A stretch of DNA of 64,000 bases from Otatea glauca (lineage: Eukaryota > Streptophyta > Magnoliopsida > Poales > Poaceae). Every line of letters begins with the position of its first letter. Position 1 is the stretch's first letter. Where the stretch lies: assembly GCA_036346275.1 (NCBI GenBank), contig JAYEVK010000196.1, positions 1 through 64,000 on the forward strand, read 5' to 3'. Under the pieces are notes generated by a model. It was not told where the DNA came from and did not search any database. It saw nothing but the letters and a program-made list of their open reading frames with translations. Positions 48,570 to 59,400 of the stretch are shown here, one piece after another. The translations under genes were made by a program, and so were the position numbers.

Positions 48570-49237
48570 CCCCATGAGGGTCATCGAATCGGTTTTATGA
48601 GAAACTGACAGATAACCTCTCATCGTAATCGGTTTTTTAAGAAAGCGATTGTGATGACCACATTAGTAGAATCGGTTCTTTTACTAAGCGATAGTGATAA
48701 CCATACCATTACAATCGTTCTTGAATAAAGCGATTGTGATGATACATTATCGTAATCGATTCTTTAAAGGAAGCGATTTCGATGACTTCATTAGAATCGG
48801 TTCTTTCGAACCGATTCTCGATAACGCGGTTATCGGAATCCGCTGTACAAAAGAACCGATTCTAACGAGGTCATCGATCTGTCTTTAAAGGAAGCGATTC
48901 TGATGACCTCATTAGAATCGGTTCTTATAAACCGATTCGATAACGCGGTTATCGTAATCGGTTCGCAAAAGAATCGATTCTAATGATGAGGTCATCGTAA
49001 TCGCCTTTAAAGAACCGACTCGATGACCCTTTATCGTAATCGCTATTAGAAAAACATTGTGATAATGTGTTCATCGTAATCGGCTTGATCTAAGAACCGA
49101 TTTAATGAGGATTTATCACAATCGGGTAAACCGATCGTGATAACTCCACCTCATCACTATCCAAAGACTTCAGACGCCACTTGAACCGATCAGTAATGAC
49201 AAAAAGAACCAATTCGATGTACAATTCAGTAGTAGTG
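48570..49237. repeat. Right subterminal repeats of the CACTA element
   Basis: About twenty units of (C)ATCGTAATCGGTTCTT and AAGAAGCGATTCTGATGAC-type sequence in alternating orientation run up to the right TIR. The core differs from the left array (AATCGGTTCTT versus CACTATCGCTTCT), but the alternating inverted layout is the same. Confidence 0.82.
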
Positions 49238-52215
49238 TAAGATATTGAACCTTTGGTGAAAACTAATATATATAGATAAAGTTAATATAAAGTTTTACCA
49301 AAAATATTTTATTTGAGCTCGTAATGTCTCAAAGTATTTATGAGAATTTTCTCGATTTTTCCCGATATTTTAATTACTTAAAATAGATTAATATAATTTC
49401 GAATTATTTTAAATCAAAAGCTTTTGAAAATCTTGAACAAAGATCGCCAAGCCCAACACAAAGGCGCGGCGCTACCATCGCGGCGCCCGCCACCCCGCTT
49501 TCACCGCCGCTGACAGACCGCGGATGAACATCGGCACCGCCTTCATCACAGAATCTCAGTGATGCGAGCCGCTGGATCGAGATCAAGGGTCGGACGCTGC
49601 GCTGTTTTGGAAAGTTTAGATCTCACCCGCTGATTTGGAAGGAGCGAATCGGATCGACGCTCGGATCTAATCGTGGCCGCCATCTTGGATCGACGACGGC
49701 CGCCGCCGCCCCCGATCCGTGCTTTCGCCGCCGCCTTCGCCGAGGATTGTCTAGGGTTGCCGCTTAGCGCGCATGCCGAGGCTATAAGAGGCGGCTGCAC
49801 TTCGAGGTTCTCATCGCTTTGCGCCTGGGCCGCTTAGTCCCCGCCGCTCGCCGGCAAAGAGAGCTCGTAGTTCTTCATAACGCCGCCGTCGCTTTTAGTT
49901 TGCGTTTGCCGCTCCGCCGCCATTCGCCAATCGGTTCCAGATCCGCTCGCTGCTGCCGCGACGGGTAGCTACTTCATCCCGCCGAGTCACGCCGAACGCC
50001 GCTCGGTGGTCGCCATCCTCCGCTCCGGCATGCATCGCCGTGCCGCCATCTTTGTCGGGAATTTTCATCACCGTTGATCTTCGCCTTTGATCACGCGCAT
50101 CGCGCCACGCCTCAGAGAAGAGCAAACGCCTCGTAAGCCGCCGCTGATCAGTTTGTTCGGCTGAGAACGCGCCGCTGCAGCGTAGAGCGCGAAGCCGCTG
50201 ATCGCCGCCTTCCGGAGATGCGCCGCAAGGTCGTTCAGCATCGCTCACGCCAAGCAGCGCCACCGATGCGCGCTTTGTGCCGCGCGCGGGCGCGAGGGCG
50301 CGCGGCCACGCCCACTGTGGACTGCAGGCGCCCTGCGGACCGAGTCCATGGACCAGGCGCGACGGTCACCGATTGGTCCGAGTCGTATCGACGTTAGCGC
50401 TATGCAATAAAGATCTTTTCCAATAGAAAATAATTCGTAAAATCAGAAATTCCATTTTCTGTATTTTCAAGATTTATTCAAACCTCAAAAGGCTATATCT
50501 TTGCATTTTAAATCGAATTGAGTGATTCAAATTTCTAAAAATTTGTAAAATCAGGATCTATTTATTGGTGAATTTTATTTTATTTTTCGAGTTTGTTTGC
50601 TCTCTGGTTTGGTGTTTATTTGCTATTTTGGCATCGCTTTGTGAGACGTTGAACCGCTTCTGATCCGAGGTAGATTCACGCCCAAGACCCAAGCTCAGAT
50701 CAAGACAAGCACCTACCCAAGGCAAGTTGTGCTTTGATCATGTTGCACCTAATTTTCACCAAATTGCTATTTTATCTCTTAAACTTGATGCATGATATTT
50801 TATATGCATAAATGATTTCAATTAATCTGGTAATTAGATAATATGCCTATTTGAATTAAATCATACCTTGTCAATTTTCTGCCATGATCTATTTGTCACC
50901 CTAGGATGTGGAATTATAGTTGGTTAACATCGATAATCAACATGGGCTAGTTAGACCGTCATAGATTGCTTAGCCATGCCACATCATCACATGTGTCCGA
51001 ATGTTGATACTTAATCTTGACTAATGGAATATGGAACAATGTTTATGAATTGGTGTGTCATGTGTCGTCACACGTTGATATCAAGTTGTCGCGGGCGAGG
51101 AGGTCACACATCAAGATTGAAATGTTGATGGCATGTGGCGCTTGGTAGTCAACTCGGGTGGTAATGATTTTAGAATGGGGCAAGTGGCAAGGGCAAAGTG
51201 TGCTGGGTGGGCCAAGGTTGGTGGGTATGTGGAAGTTGCCTTAATCACCTTAAGGACTTAACCTTGCAAGCCTTGACCGAGTCCTTCTTGCAACCACATG
51301 TCCGGGAATGGGACACTTAGCTAAATAATTTGTGAAACCTAGATTTCTGCATCGTCATGTGGTGAATAGTGAGTCCCGGTTACGATTAACTCACATGGCG
51401 CAAGAGGGGGCCCTGCTGTGGGGTTTAACCCTTCAGTGTTGAAACCTTAGCGAGCAAGATCGGGTCTAGGTGTAGCATTGTAAAGGCTTTGTTATGATCA
51501 CCGCCTTGGTGGTGTTTGGTTGTATCGTGGGTAAAGTGCATAACCTCCGCAGAGTGTACAATCTATTCAATAGCCATGCTCACAGATTGGGCAATGCTCG
51601 AATTACAAGTATGGGTTAGACTTTGTTAAACAAAAACCTATTGGGATGGCAAGGTGCCATGGAAGGTGGAAATTGATTTAGGATTAGAACTTGGTGTATT
51701 TCTTAAATACCGAATTTATTAATTATCAGATTTGTTTTATCGCTTTCCAATCTATTTATTGTATTCTTGTTAAATGTCGCTTTATTGCAAAATACCTTTA
51801 TTAGCCATTCCTTGATCTGCCAAGCATATAGAATATTAGACTTGCATTATTGTGCACAACTTGTTGAGTGCTTTATGTACTCACCCCAACAACAACAACT
51901 TCGTAAGAAGAGGAATCTACGCCATTCATGGAGGAGGATTATTTGGATGCGAATGCTTAGGGTCCGAGCTCTCGCTGTTCTGTGGCGAATCGAACGCCAC
52001 CGCTTATTCTATTTCCGTTGCCATTGATACTTTTTATTTAAGCCCGTGAGGCATTATTCATGTAAGACAACAAGCTATTATTAATCATTGAAGTTTATGC
52101 TATATTTCATTGTGTATGACTATGATAGCATCTATGTTGAGCCTGTGACACTAGCGTGATCCTCGACTAGTGCGGTATACACAGAGGGTCCGGATTTGCA
52201 AATTCGGTCCCGACA
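49238..52215 (+). repeat. Outer element 3' LTR, remainder
   Basis: After the TAA duplication the LTR continues (GATATTGAACCTTTGGTGAA) and parallels 22530-25216 and 36949-37200 to its end in TTCGGTCCCGACA. The GC-rich block is 49440-50400; a TATA-like box is at 49782-49789. Differences from the 5' LTR concentrate in CAG/CTG words and GC-rich tracts. Confidence 0.9.
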
Positions 52216-52434
52216 AAGGTATGGGCATACTACAAGAGAAATAAAGTTTCAGCTGTTTTCATGTTTTTGGCTAGTAATACTATTATGTAATCTCGATGCT
52301 TAGCGATGTAATATTATTGTGTATGGATGTGATTTCAATTTGTATTCTGTATGCATTTAGCGACTCGATCATGGGACTAGTACAAGATGCACCGTAACCC
52401 TTGTTGGTATTCAATATCAAAATGGGGCCTTACA
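52216..52434 (+). mobile_element. Old Tekay-like LTR fragment, right piece
   Basis: The segment contains GGGACTAGTACAAGATGCAC, parallel to the GACTAGTGC block near the end of the other LTRs, and ends GGGGCCTTACA, a plausible LTR terminus. It is the continuation of 21541-22427 beyond the outer element. No primer-binding site follows, so it is a solo or 3' LTR remnant. Confidence 0.5.
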
Positions 52435-53030
52435 GGATGACCCAAGAGTAGTATAAATAGAGGGTAGGGTGCCTTCCCTTCTTGAAGGTTTTCAAGTTTT
52501 TGTGCTCCTTTGAGGTTTGCCCACTTGTTTGTGAGGCTTTGTAATCACGACTTTAAATGAAAATCTAAGTTCCTATCAATTTCAATTTACTCATCGTGAT
52601 TTACATTATGTCTTTAAATTCGCACTTACATTCATGCAATTTACTTTCATGCAAATTGATTCACCTCCCTCCTTCTAAATGCTTTTGGATCTTTTGTCGA
52701 GGATGTATGATTGATGGATGAGTCTTCTTCGCACTCATATCCCAATCATTTAGGCAAATCTTGTGTTCTTTCTTGAAGAAACCGATTTTTGTTCTTGAGA
52801 GGATCAATCTTGAGGATTGCATTTTTGGGAGTTCTTGTCTTGTGTTCTATCTTGCTATGACATGTGGGAAGGCATCTAGGATCATCTTGATCATCTAGAA
52901 CCCACGAGCTAGCCGAGACCCAAGTTTTTGATTTTGAACTTGTTCTTGAATACTCTTCCTAAATTTGAAAAAGGTCAAAACCTTGACGCCGATTCTGCAA
53001 TCGATGGTTGGAATAGTTTCTGACATCCTT
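52435..53030 (+). other. LTR-like or promoter-like AT-rich sequence
   Basis: It contains GTATAAATAGAGGG (TATA box at about 52452-52459) and CTTTGTAATCACGACTTTAA, similar in layout to the promoter and polyadenylation end of an LTR. The sequence appears to resume at about 55026 after a TIR element. I cannot assign a family. No convincing coding. Confidence 0.4.
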
Positions 53031-55025
53031 AGGGCATCTCCACAGATTCCCTATCCCATTCATTACTCGATAAAATGAGTAACCTCCGCTCCCATCTCCT
53101 CGCAGCGCAATGATTGCTTCTCCGCCGCCGTGAGGAACCCGCAGAGCAATCGCTCCGGCGCCCGTCCCAATCTGCTGTGGAGGCGAGGCACCGCCCATCG
53201 CAGACGTGGAGCGCCATCGATGAGGCGACGGTCTCCGCCGCCCATCCCGCGCCATCGAGGAGGTGGATCTCGACCGCTTGGGTGTGGATAATACCACCAT
53301 AGCCCCCATCCATCATCATTTTCTTCCCAAAGTGAGGTTCTTGTTTTGTGTCTTTTGATCTACAGACACCTCTTCTCAAGTTGTTGTGTTCTTCCTTTCT
53401 CATGTACACCCCTCCCAAAAGTGAGATTCTTGTTTTGTGTCCTCGTGATCTATGGTTCTGTGACCATTTAGTAGCATTCGTCTGCGAGTAGAACGATATG
53501 TAGGCGTTTTGTGCTCAGATGCGTGTTGTTTTGCTCGGCTTATTGATGGTTTTTCTGTGTTTTTGTTTGATTCCATCTCGTGGTCTCGCAGTTTGTGCTT
53601 TGATGGATTTGTCTGACCTCTTATCGTTGCTTCGATCTGTAACTTTACTATGGTTTGTGCTAGTTATTTTGAATCATTTCAGAGATGAATTCGTATCCTA
53701 ATTTTGTTGGGTTCTAATAGGATTTGTGGATGGTCTTGTGTAAAGTTTCAGATCATTACAGAGCTTGTATTGTCTCTTGAGGTTGTTGTTCCACTTTTAT
53801 CCAAGTTTTTTCATTGGAGTTTTGCTAATAGATATTTACCTTCACTATGATCTTAATTCCGCTCTACAACTAGAAAACATCGGTTGACTAAGTTCCGCCA
53901 TTTGTAGTTCTAGGCTAACCTTTGTGCTACCATATAGCTCTTACTAGTCGCTAATGAACAATGCCATATTTGTGGAAGTGCAACCTAAGAATCACCTACA
54001 GCTTGTTTTCATCTACTCTAGTTGCAAAAAACTGATCGTTATCTTAAATTATTGTCTAAGATTCTGAATGTAACATTTGTATGTAAGCGATCTTCCATTC
54101 TTTTTGTCCCATTGAACGGTGTCTAGCATCCAAGCTGATTATTCAAATGTAGCCTGAAGATTAGCTTCGTCAAGCACCACAAACAACTCAATTCTTGAAC
54201 CGAATGAGAGAAACATAATTTGCTAGTTCCAAGTTCCAATGAGATAAAAATTTAGAAGGGGCTTGTTTCCAAGTTCGATGGAGAGAGCATTGATATCCAT
54301 GCATTCGCTATGCGGGATGTGGTAAGGAAATTGGGTGGAAATAGTTTTCCTTTATGCTTGGTTTATAGTTTATCGCTTATTAGGTTTATTAATTGACTAA
54401 TTATACTTTCGTGAGAAATGCAAACACCGGTTGGGGTTCTAAGGTGGAGAGAAAAGATAGGAGCATGACAGACACCTTGATCCTCCAAAGAGCCACAAAA
54501 TTTCCTTTGAGTGCTGCAAAACAAAGATTCTCTAATGTAAGAAAAGAGGAGTCGAGATCAACTGACAGGAAAGTCAAGCTCAAGATCAGAGGTGTACAAG
54601 ATGGATAAATTATGTTTAGTCCTTTGATGTTTGGTACTATATGTCTAGGTTTCATCTTCTTGTGCTTATACTAACTGTGAATTTTGTGCCGCTTAGATCC
54701 CTTTAAAGCATTTGAGGAACTCCGCTTAACTCGATTGTGTAAATTGCTTGGATGTCCGCTATAAGTGTTATGTCGCTCAAGTTTTACAAAGAGAATGATG
54801 TTTTCTTTGAGTTCTTTAGTAATCAGATTGTCCTTCTTGAAAAGAAACACCGCTCCTATGATGATATGAAATATCATTATAATATAGGAGGGAGAAAATA
54901 GAGAGTGAGATTTGGGGAATGTCATGGAGAGGGAAGAGATATAGGGAAGAAATCTTATTGGGGAATTCCTCAGATATAGGGATATAGGGATACAGATTTA
55001 GGGAATGTTGTTGGAGATGGCTACA
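53031..55025. mobile_element. TIR DNA transposon, about 2 kb, possibly with captured sequence
   Basis: The left end is AGGGCATCTCCACAGATTCC and the right end GGGAATGTTGTTGGAGATGG, which are imperfect inverted repeats of the grass GGGCATCTCCAACA...CCCTAT type. The interior holds a GC-rich piece (53090-53300) followed by sequence that looks like a plant first intron (T-rich, 53310-54100) and a 71-codon frame (54393-54608). No transposase is recognised. The flanks do not show a clear target duplication, so the superfamily (PIF/Harbinger-like or Mutator-like) is open. Confidence 0.55.
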
Positions 55026-55320
55026 GAAGGTGTCCACAAATTTTCATTGAGTTTGGATCACCGATCAAAAGATTTCTCAATTTTTCCTTTGAACTCTGGG
55101 CTGAAATTACTATTCATCAGTCGATTCTACTAGAGCTATTAGAATACCCTAAGACTACCGCTACAAGACTTCGTAGTGCAAGTTTGTGGTAGTGCCTACC
55201 ACTGATAATTTTGGGATTTTCGCTTTCACTTGCCTTTTGATGTGAGGATGTTGGTCGGATTGTTTTGAGTAGAAAATTTTATTTTACGATCATTCACCCC
55301 TCCGACGCCATCTCGATCCT
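55026..55320. other. Continuation of the sequence interrupted at 53030
   Basis: The text AAGGTGTCCACAAATTTTCA follows naturally from the sequence before 53030. No gene is seen. The end contains CTATTCATCAGTCGATTC and TTCACCCCTCC, again LTR-like in flavour. Confidence 0.35.
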
Positions 55321-55369
55321 TCAAGGATACAACGCAGAAGGTTTTTTTCTCCGTAGAGCTATCACAGCT

Positions 55370-55510
55370 TAGTTTGTTTACAATAGCTGCTTGTGATATA
55401 TCACGACGGTTTTGTTTTTAAAACCATTTGTGATGAGTTATATCACGATGGTATCACATATTAACTGCTTGTGATATAGCGCATCGCTATATAATTGAAC
55501 ATCCCTCCAT
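55370..55510. repeat. Short inverted repeats around TATCACGA / TTGTGATATA
   Basis: Words such as TGCTTGTGATATATCACGAC, AACCATTTGTGATGAGTTAT and ATCACGATGGTATCACATAT alternate in orientation. This resembles the subterminal array of a CACTA element and may belong with the Transposase_24 relic at 57640-58440. Confidence 0.5.
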
Positions 55511-56026
55511 GTTGTTTCGTGATACTCACCACATTTAGTGTCTTCTCAAAATCTAGGATTACATAGCAGCTGCTATCACTATTATCTCCACGCTCCCAAC
55601 GACGCAGGCCCTTTCTACTCCACCCTATCGCCATCTCTCTCTACCAGCTCCACCCCACACCATGAGTAAACCTAATCGTCTTCGTGTGTAAACCAAACCT
55701 TGAATGCCATGTTTATTTTGAGTGCTGGGCACATAAAACCTTGACACATATACACATTTTATACGTATACATACCTATCTTGGATACTTATACATACCTA
55801 TCTTTGATAATAAATCTCAAATTTTACAACAAAGGTATTACATTTTCATTGCTTGATACCTAGCTTGATAGATAGCATGAACATATGACCATTTCCTTGG
55901 TCTTTTTTCTTTGCTTTTTCCTCCTGGCTTTGTAAAAAAAGAAGACATAAATAATATTAGCTCCTATGAATTGTGCATCCGTAGTGTGTTTTAATTATGC
56001 TATTTTCTTAGCTCATAGTCAAATAT
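55511..56026. other. Unassigned AT-rich sequence
   Basis: No gene or repeat is recognised. The final bases (GCTCATAGTCAAATAT) run directly into the sequence at 57383 once the solo LTR is removed. Confidence 0.5.
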
Positions 56027-57377
56027 TGAAGAGGAACACTAAAGATACTACACTATCACAAAAAAATTCTACCGATAACCGTAAAGCAACTCGCAAGAAG
56101 GATCATAGATTAGATTACCACTAGACGCGAATTGTGGAATCCTTCGCCGATGTAGTGGATCGCCCTCGCCGCAGTTGTTAAGGCCGATGGAGTGGATCGC
56201 CCTCGCCGGGCCAGGATCGCCCTCCCACGCCAAGTAGCCGCAGCAGCCACACCGCAATAGTCCACACATCTGTGGATGGAACGCCGCAAGGCCGGGTGAA
56301 AGCACCTGTCGCCTGCAGGGCAAAGAGAGGAGGAGGCTAGGTTTCGTGAAACACTTCTAAACCGTGTGAAAACACACCGCGCCCACCCTCCTCCACTCTT
56401 ATATAGCCACGAGATGAAACCCCAAACTAGGGCCCATAAGTGTGCTAAGCCCACAAGGTCCATTAATTACGGATCCAATCCAAATTAATGCGCCCTAGCC
56501 CATTAGGTTTGTGGACTCGCAGATCACGTATGTTTGGACATGGATTCAAAACTCCTTTTCAATCCAATAGTTGGTAGAGGCTCTTGCAAAGCATGCCAAC
56601 TCCCAAACATACTATGATCAAATCGATAGAACTTATCAAAAGTACTCATGTAATAATCTCTTTGCCAAGTATATGAAGATTGAACTCAAGGCGAGAAGCA
56701 TGTCATCCTTTGATGATTCAATCCATCTCTCATATCCGTGATATATTAATAAGTTGTGATTGACTCTCAATCACGACATGGCCATGCACTTCCTTAATCA
56801 TATCACACGAGTGGCCTTGTCATATATCTCCGCTTCATTGGAGTGGCAAATTCCATCTTGATCGCCACTTCCTTTACACGCTTCATAGTAAATATGAAAG
56901 CTACCTTTATAACTATCCGGTTAGGAAGTAGTGTTTGATAGCCCCAAGGAAAACTATTACACATGTAGGGAATATGACAATCTCAGTCTAAGGATCAAAC
57001 ATCTACTATGTATGAGATACATCGATGACACATAAGAATGTAACATTCTCGCAGTTGTCCCATGGCGGGTCTATCTAACCCATGTTCTTCAACATGCGTC
57101 CACAATGTATAGATGATATCTCCATATCCCATGATCTATGAAGCATGATCATCGATCACTACATGTGCTGATCTACTCATCGTTGTCCTATACGATGATA
57201 TCCGATCAGACATATTTATCGAATTACATCAATAAGTAAAGAGCTTCATAAGCAAGTCACATACTTGTTGATCAATACAATGATATACATTCATCGGACC
57301 AATAATCATATTATTATTCATAAACATAGTCATGTTACAATCATCTAAATGATTGCCTCAAGGTCATAACACTAACA
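56027..57377 (-). mobile_element. Angela-like Ty1/copia solo LTR
   Basis: Read on the minus strand the block starts TGTTAGTGTTATGACCTTGA followed by GGCAATCATTTAGATG, the signature opening of Angela-like grass copia LTRs, and ends at the complement of TGAAGAGG (…CTCTTCA). The target duplication AATAT is perfect (56022-56026, 57378-57382). A TATA box (CTATATAA on the minus strand, 56399-56406) is present. There is no internal region or second LTR, so it is a product of LTR-LTR recombination. Length is 1351 bp. Short frames inside, such as 56110-56463, are chance. Confidence 0.9.
56399..56406 (-). promoter_or_regulatory. TATA box of the Angela-like solo LTR
   Basis: CTATATAA on the minus strand in CTCGTGGCTATATAAGAGTG, a typical LTR promoter position. 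Confidence 0.6.
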
Positions 57378-57382
57378 AATAT

Positions 57383-57640
57383 ATCAAGCGGGGCTATGGA
57401 CGTCTTGTTGGGCCAAAGTGCTGAACCGAACAAAGTTGATCCATCCACAGTGACCCATCTTTAAAGTTGAACATCTCAGGGAAGATTGACATGCAAGGTC
57501 CCATCTTGTGGAGGAAGAACATAATTGAAGAGTTCGGTTTGACTGGGGTCCCAATAGCTCCAAAGAACACAACTACCACATTCCAAACCATGTGCGGCAT
57601 TCTTGCAGGGAATTGGTGTCGATCACCATCTCTACATAGA
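57383..57640. other. Sequence joining the solo LTR to the Transposase_24 relic
   Basis: Probably upstream part of the same old transposon. Frames of 60-108 codons exist on both strands (57467-57649 plus, 57394-57720 minus), but none matches a family I know. The interval has many intact CAG/CTG words, unlike the LTR elements. Confidence 0.35.
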
Positions 57641-58440
57641 AGTGTGTGATGGAGGATGAAAATGAAATGCTCTGAGAAGATATGAAGGTAGCCTTCATGA
57701 TCCCCGAGGAGCTCGAGCACTGAGTGTGTCGAAAGGCTGTGCTGTCAATGTGTAAGGCCTGGAAAGCCTTCAAGAGAATACTTGCTACTGAGTATGTGAG
57801 CATGTCAACGAGTGCACTTGAGAAGTACTATTTCATGACTCTGGCGACATGGGAGGAGTCTATGAGCATGAAGAGCATCGCAGTAGTTTTGGGCACTTAG
57901 TGCAAGGAATAAAGCAATCCACACGTGAGCACCCACCGGCCATCTAGGCGCTCGTGGGTGTGGGGAAGATTGCTTCATAGAGGAAGTAGGAGGAGGAGGC
58001 CGAATGAGCATTGCGATCCGCTCCTTTGTAGGGATAACATATGAGCCACCCGAATTGGGTGCTAGTGAGAATGAACATGACTTCATCGTGGTCTGCCTCG
58101 CTTGTTAACCCCGTGATGAGATCATCATAAAACAATCAAAAGATCTCTCACGCTTGTAAGACCATCGACGCAGATTTGAATCCTAATTAAATAATTTATA
58201 ACCTGTTGTAAGAGGATTTGTGTGCTAGCAATCATAAAGATCTTTCTAGGCTATGGGCATGTAGATGTCTTCTCAATGCATCTGAAAAGGAGCACACTAT
58301 TAGTGTGCGAGGGTCGGTGTTACCATCCCTTGATGGATGTTTCCCAACAACCGATTAAGAGGAGGAATATGATGAAGCTTAAGGACACCCAATCTATTGG
58401 TGAGATGGATAACTATCGATTAGTAGAGATGACCTCATGA
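57640..58440 (+). pseudogene. Transposase_24-type (CACTA accessory protein) relic
   Basis: Across frames one can read MKVAFMIPEELEH, then SMCKAWKAFKRILATEYVSM, then SALEKYYFMTLATWEESMSM. This matches the plant Transposase_24 pattern (K.WR.FK..LA.EYV....SPLEKY.F.T...W..F). Later QQPIKRRNMMKLKDTQSIGE (about 58347-58406) fits the C-terminal region of such proteins. In CACTA elements this family is the accessory, DNA-end-binding partner of the TNP2-type transposase. Stops and frameshifts make it non-functional. No CACTA ends were identified around it. Confidence 0.55.
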
Positions 58441-59029
58441 TTTAGGCTACGATCGAAATATGACCGACGCCAAGAAATCACCAAACCAAACTCCAATTTG
58501 TTATCAACGTGCAAGCAAAGCCTGATTGACTCGATCACAAAGATCAATTCCTGCAAGCAATAGAAGAACAAGCAAGAATAAAGTAAAAGCAATATGAAAT
58601 TGCAAATATAATTGAAGTATTGATGCGGTTTCAAAGCACTAGATATATTGATCTAGCCAACAAGAGAATACCAAATAGTTTCACCAAGGAAAACTATGAC
58701 AAACAAAACCCAACCTCTCCCTAGGGTCAGTGGCTAGCTTATAAAGGAAAAGGAGATAGGGTGTGGCCAAAATAGGGAAATCGATATGACTCTTGTCGCA
58801 ACCAAAAAGGACTCCTTCCCCCCTTGGACTCTGACTGGATACATGGGCCTAGGCCCAAATATGGTGGCGCAGCACCACAGCTATTAATTAAAAATAAATC
58901 TAGAAATTTGGTGGTAGTAGCCAAAGAAAATAGTCATGGTTCGCCATCATTCATTATGGTGTCATGGTGGCTTTAATTGAGTGTAGTTGCTATCATTTCC
59001 ATTATTGCTCTCATCTTGTCGAGGAGCAG
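58441..59029. other. Unassigned sequence, possibly minus-strand LTR-like
   Basis: It contains TTATAAAGGAAAAGGAGATA and an oligo-C/G run, and a 61-codon minus frame (58739-58924). It may be leader or LTR sequence of the gypsy fragment that follows, but there is no second copy to prove it. Confidence 0.3.
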
Positions 59030-59400
59030 CAGGTATGGTTATATCAACAAAGGATATCCCGATCATCCTCCCTTCTTGAATTGGAGTCGCCTTCGACTCA
59101 AGCTCATCTTCTTCTCTCAAGCATGTATGAAAAGGGCACATCTTTGTGGCTGAAAGCAGGGTATGGTTTTAAGCAAACTCCACATAAGGAAAGCATTCTT
59201 CCTACATCTACAAAATTTTCTTCAAAATAGCCCTCAACATAGTAGATAATGTACTATTGACAACTTCAATTTGTTCGTCAGCTTGAGGATGACATGTTGT
59301 AGACAATAGCAACTTTATCCCCAATTTAGCCCATAGTGACCGCTATAAGTGACTCAAAAACTTTGTGTCAGCAAACTCCTGCAAAACGTTAGTAACAACA
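59030..59400 (-). pseudogene. Ty3/gypsy integrase fragment
   Basis: On the minus strand from about 59395: FADTKFLSHL, LWAKLGIKLL, then CHPQADEQIEVVNSTLSTML (59222-59281), RAILKKIL and EECFPYVEFA. This is the second half of a gypsy integrase core (the CHPQTDGQTEVVN block carrying the catalytic Glu). The DRD block with the second Asp reads FAD. Stops occur after KKIL. It is an isolated fragment; downstream domains are not seen to its left. Confidence 0.78.

Larger units (their letters stand above)
42889..49237. mobile_element. CACTA (EnSpm) DNA transposon inserted in the outer 3' LTR
   Basis: The left end is CACTACTACAGAATGGTACA and the right end GTACAATTCAGTAGTAGTG, whose complement is CACTACTACTGAATTGTAC. 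The three-base target duplication TAA is perfect (42886-42888, 49238-49240), and the uninterrupted LTR at 22525-22545 has the empty site (AATTAAGTATATTG). Both ends carry subterminal arrays of ATCACTATCGGTTCTTA-like or TCGTAATCGGTTCTT-like units in both orientations, where transposase binds in this superfamily. No TNP2-type transposase catalytic region is recognisable, so this copy is probably non-autonomous. Confidence 0.92.
22428..52215 (+). mobile_element. Outer Tekay-like chromovirus, full length, interrupted twice
   Basis: Both LTRs begin TGTAACATCCCAAAAATTTG (22428 and 42784) and end ACAAATTCGGTCCCGACA-like (37200 and 52215). The 5' LTR is split by the inner Tekay-like element (25217-36948) and the 3' LTR by the CACTA element (42889-49237). 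Removing these leaves LTRs of about 3.04 and 3.08 kb around an internal region 37201-42783 with PBS, gag, PR, RT, RNase H, INT, chromodomain and PPT. Flanks are GTGTA and AGGTA, so the target duplication is imperfect. The lineage call rests on long LTRs, the initiator-Met-type PBS and the chromodomain. Confidence 0.9.

Noticed and set aside
48570..49237. Second CRISPR-like or satellite array
   Set aside because: Same argument: inverted, variable CACTA subterminal units ending in the transposon TIR.
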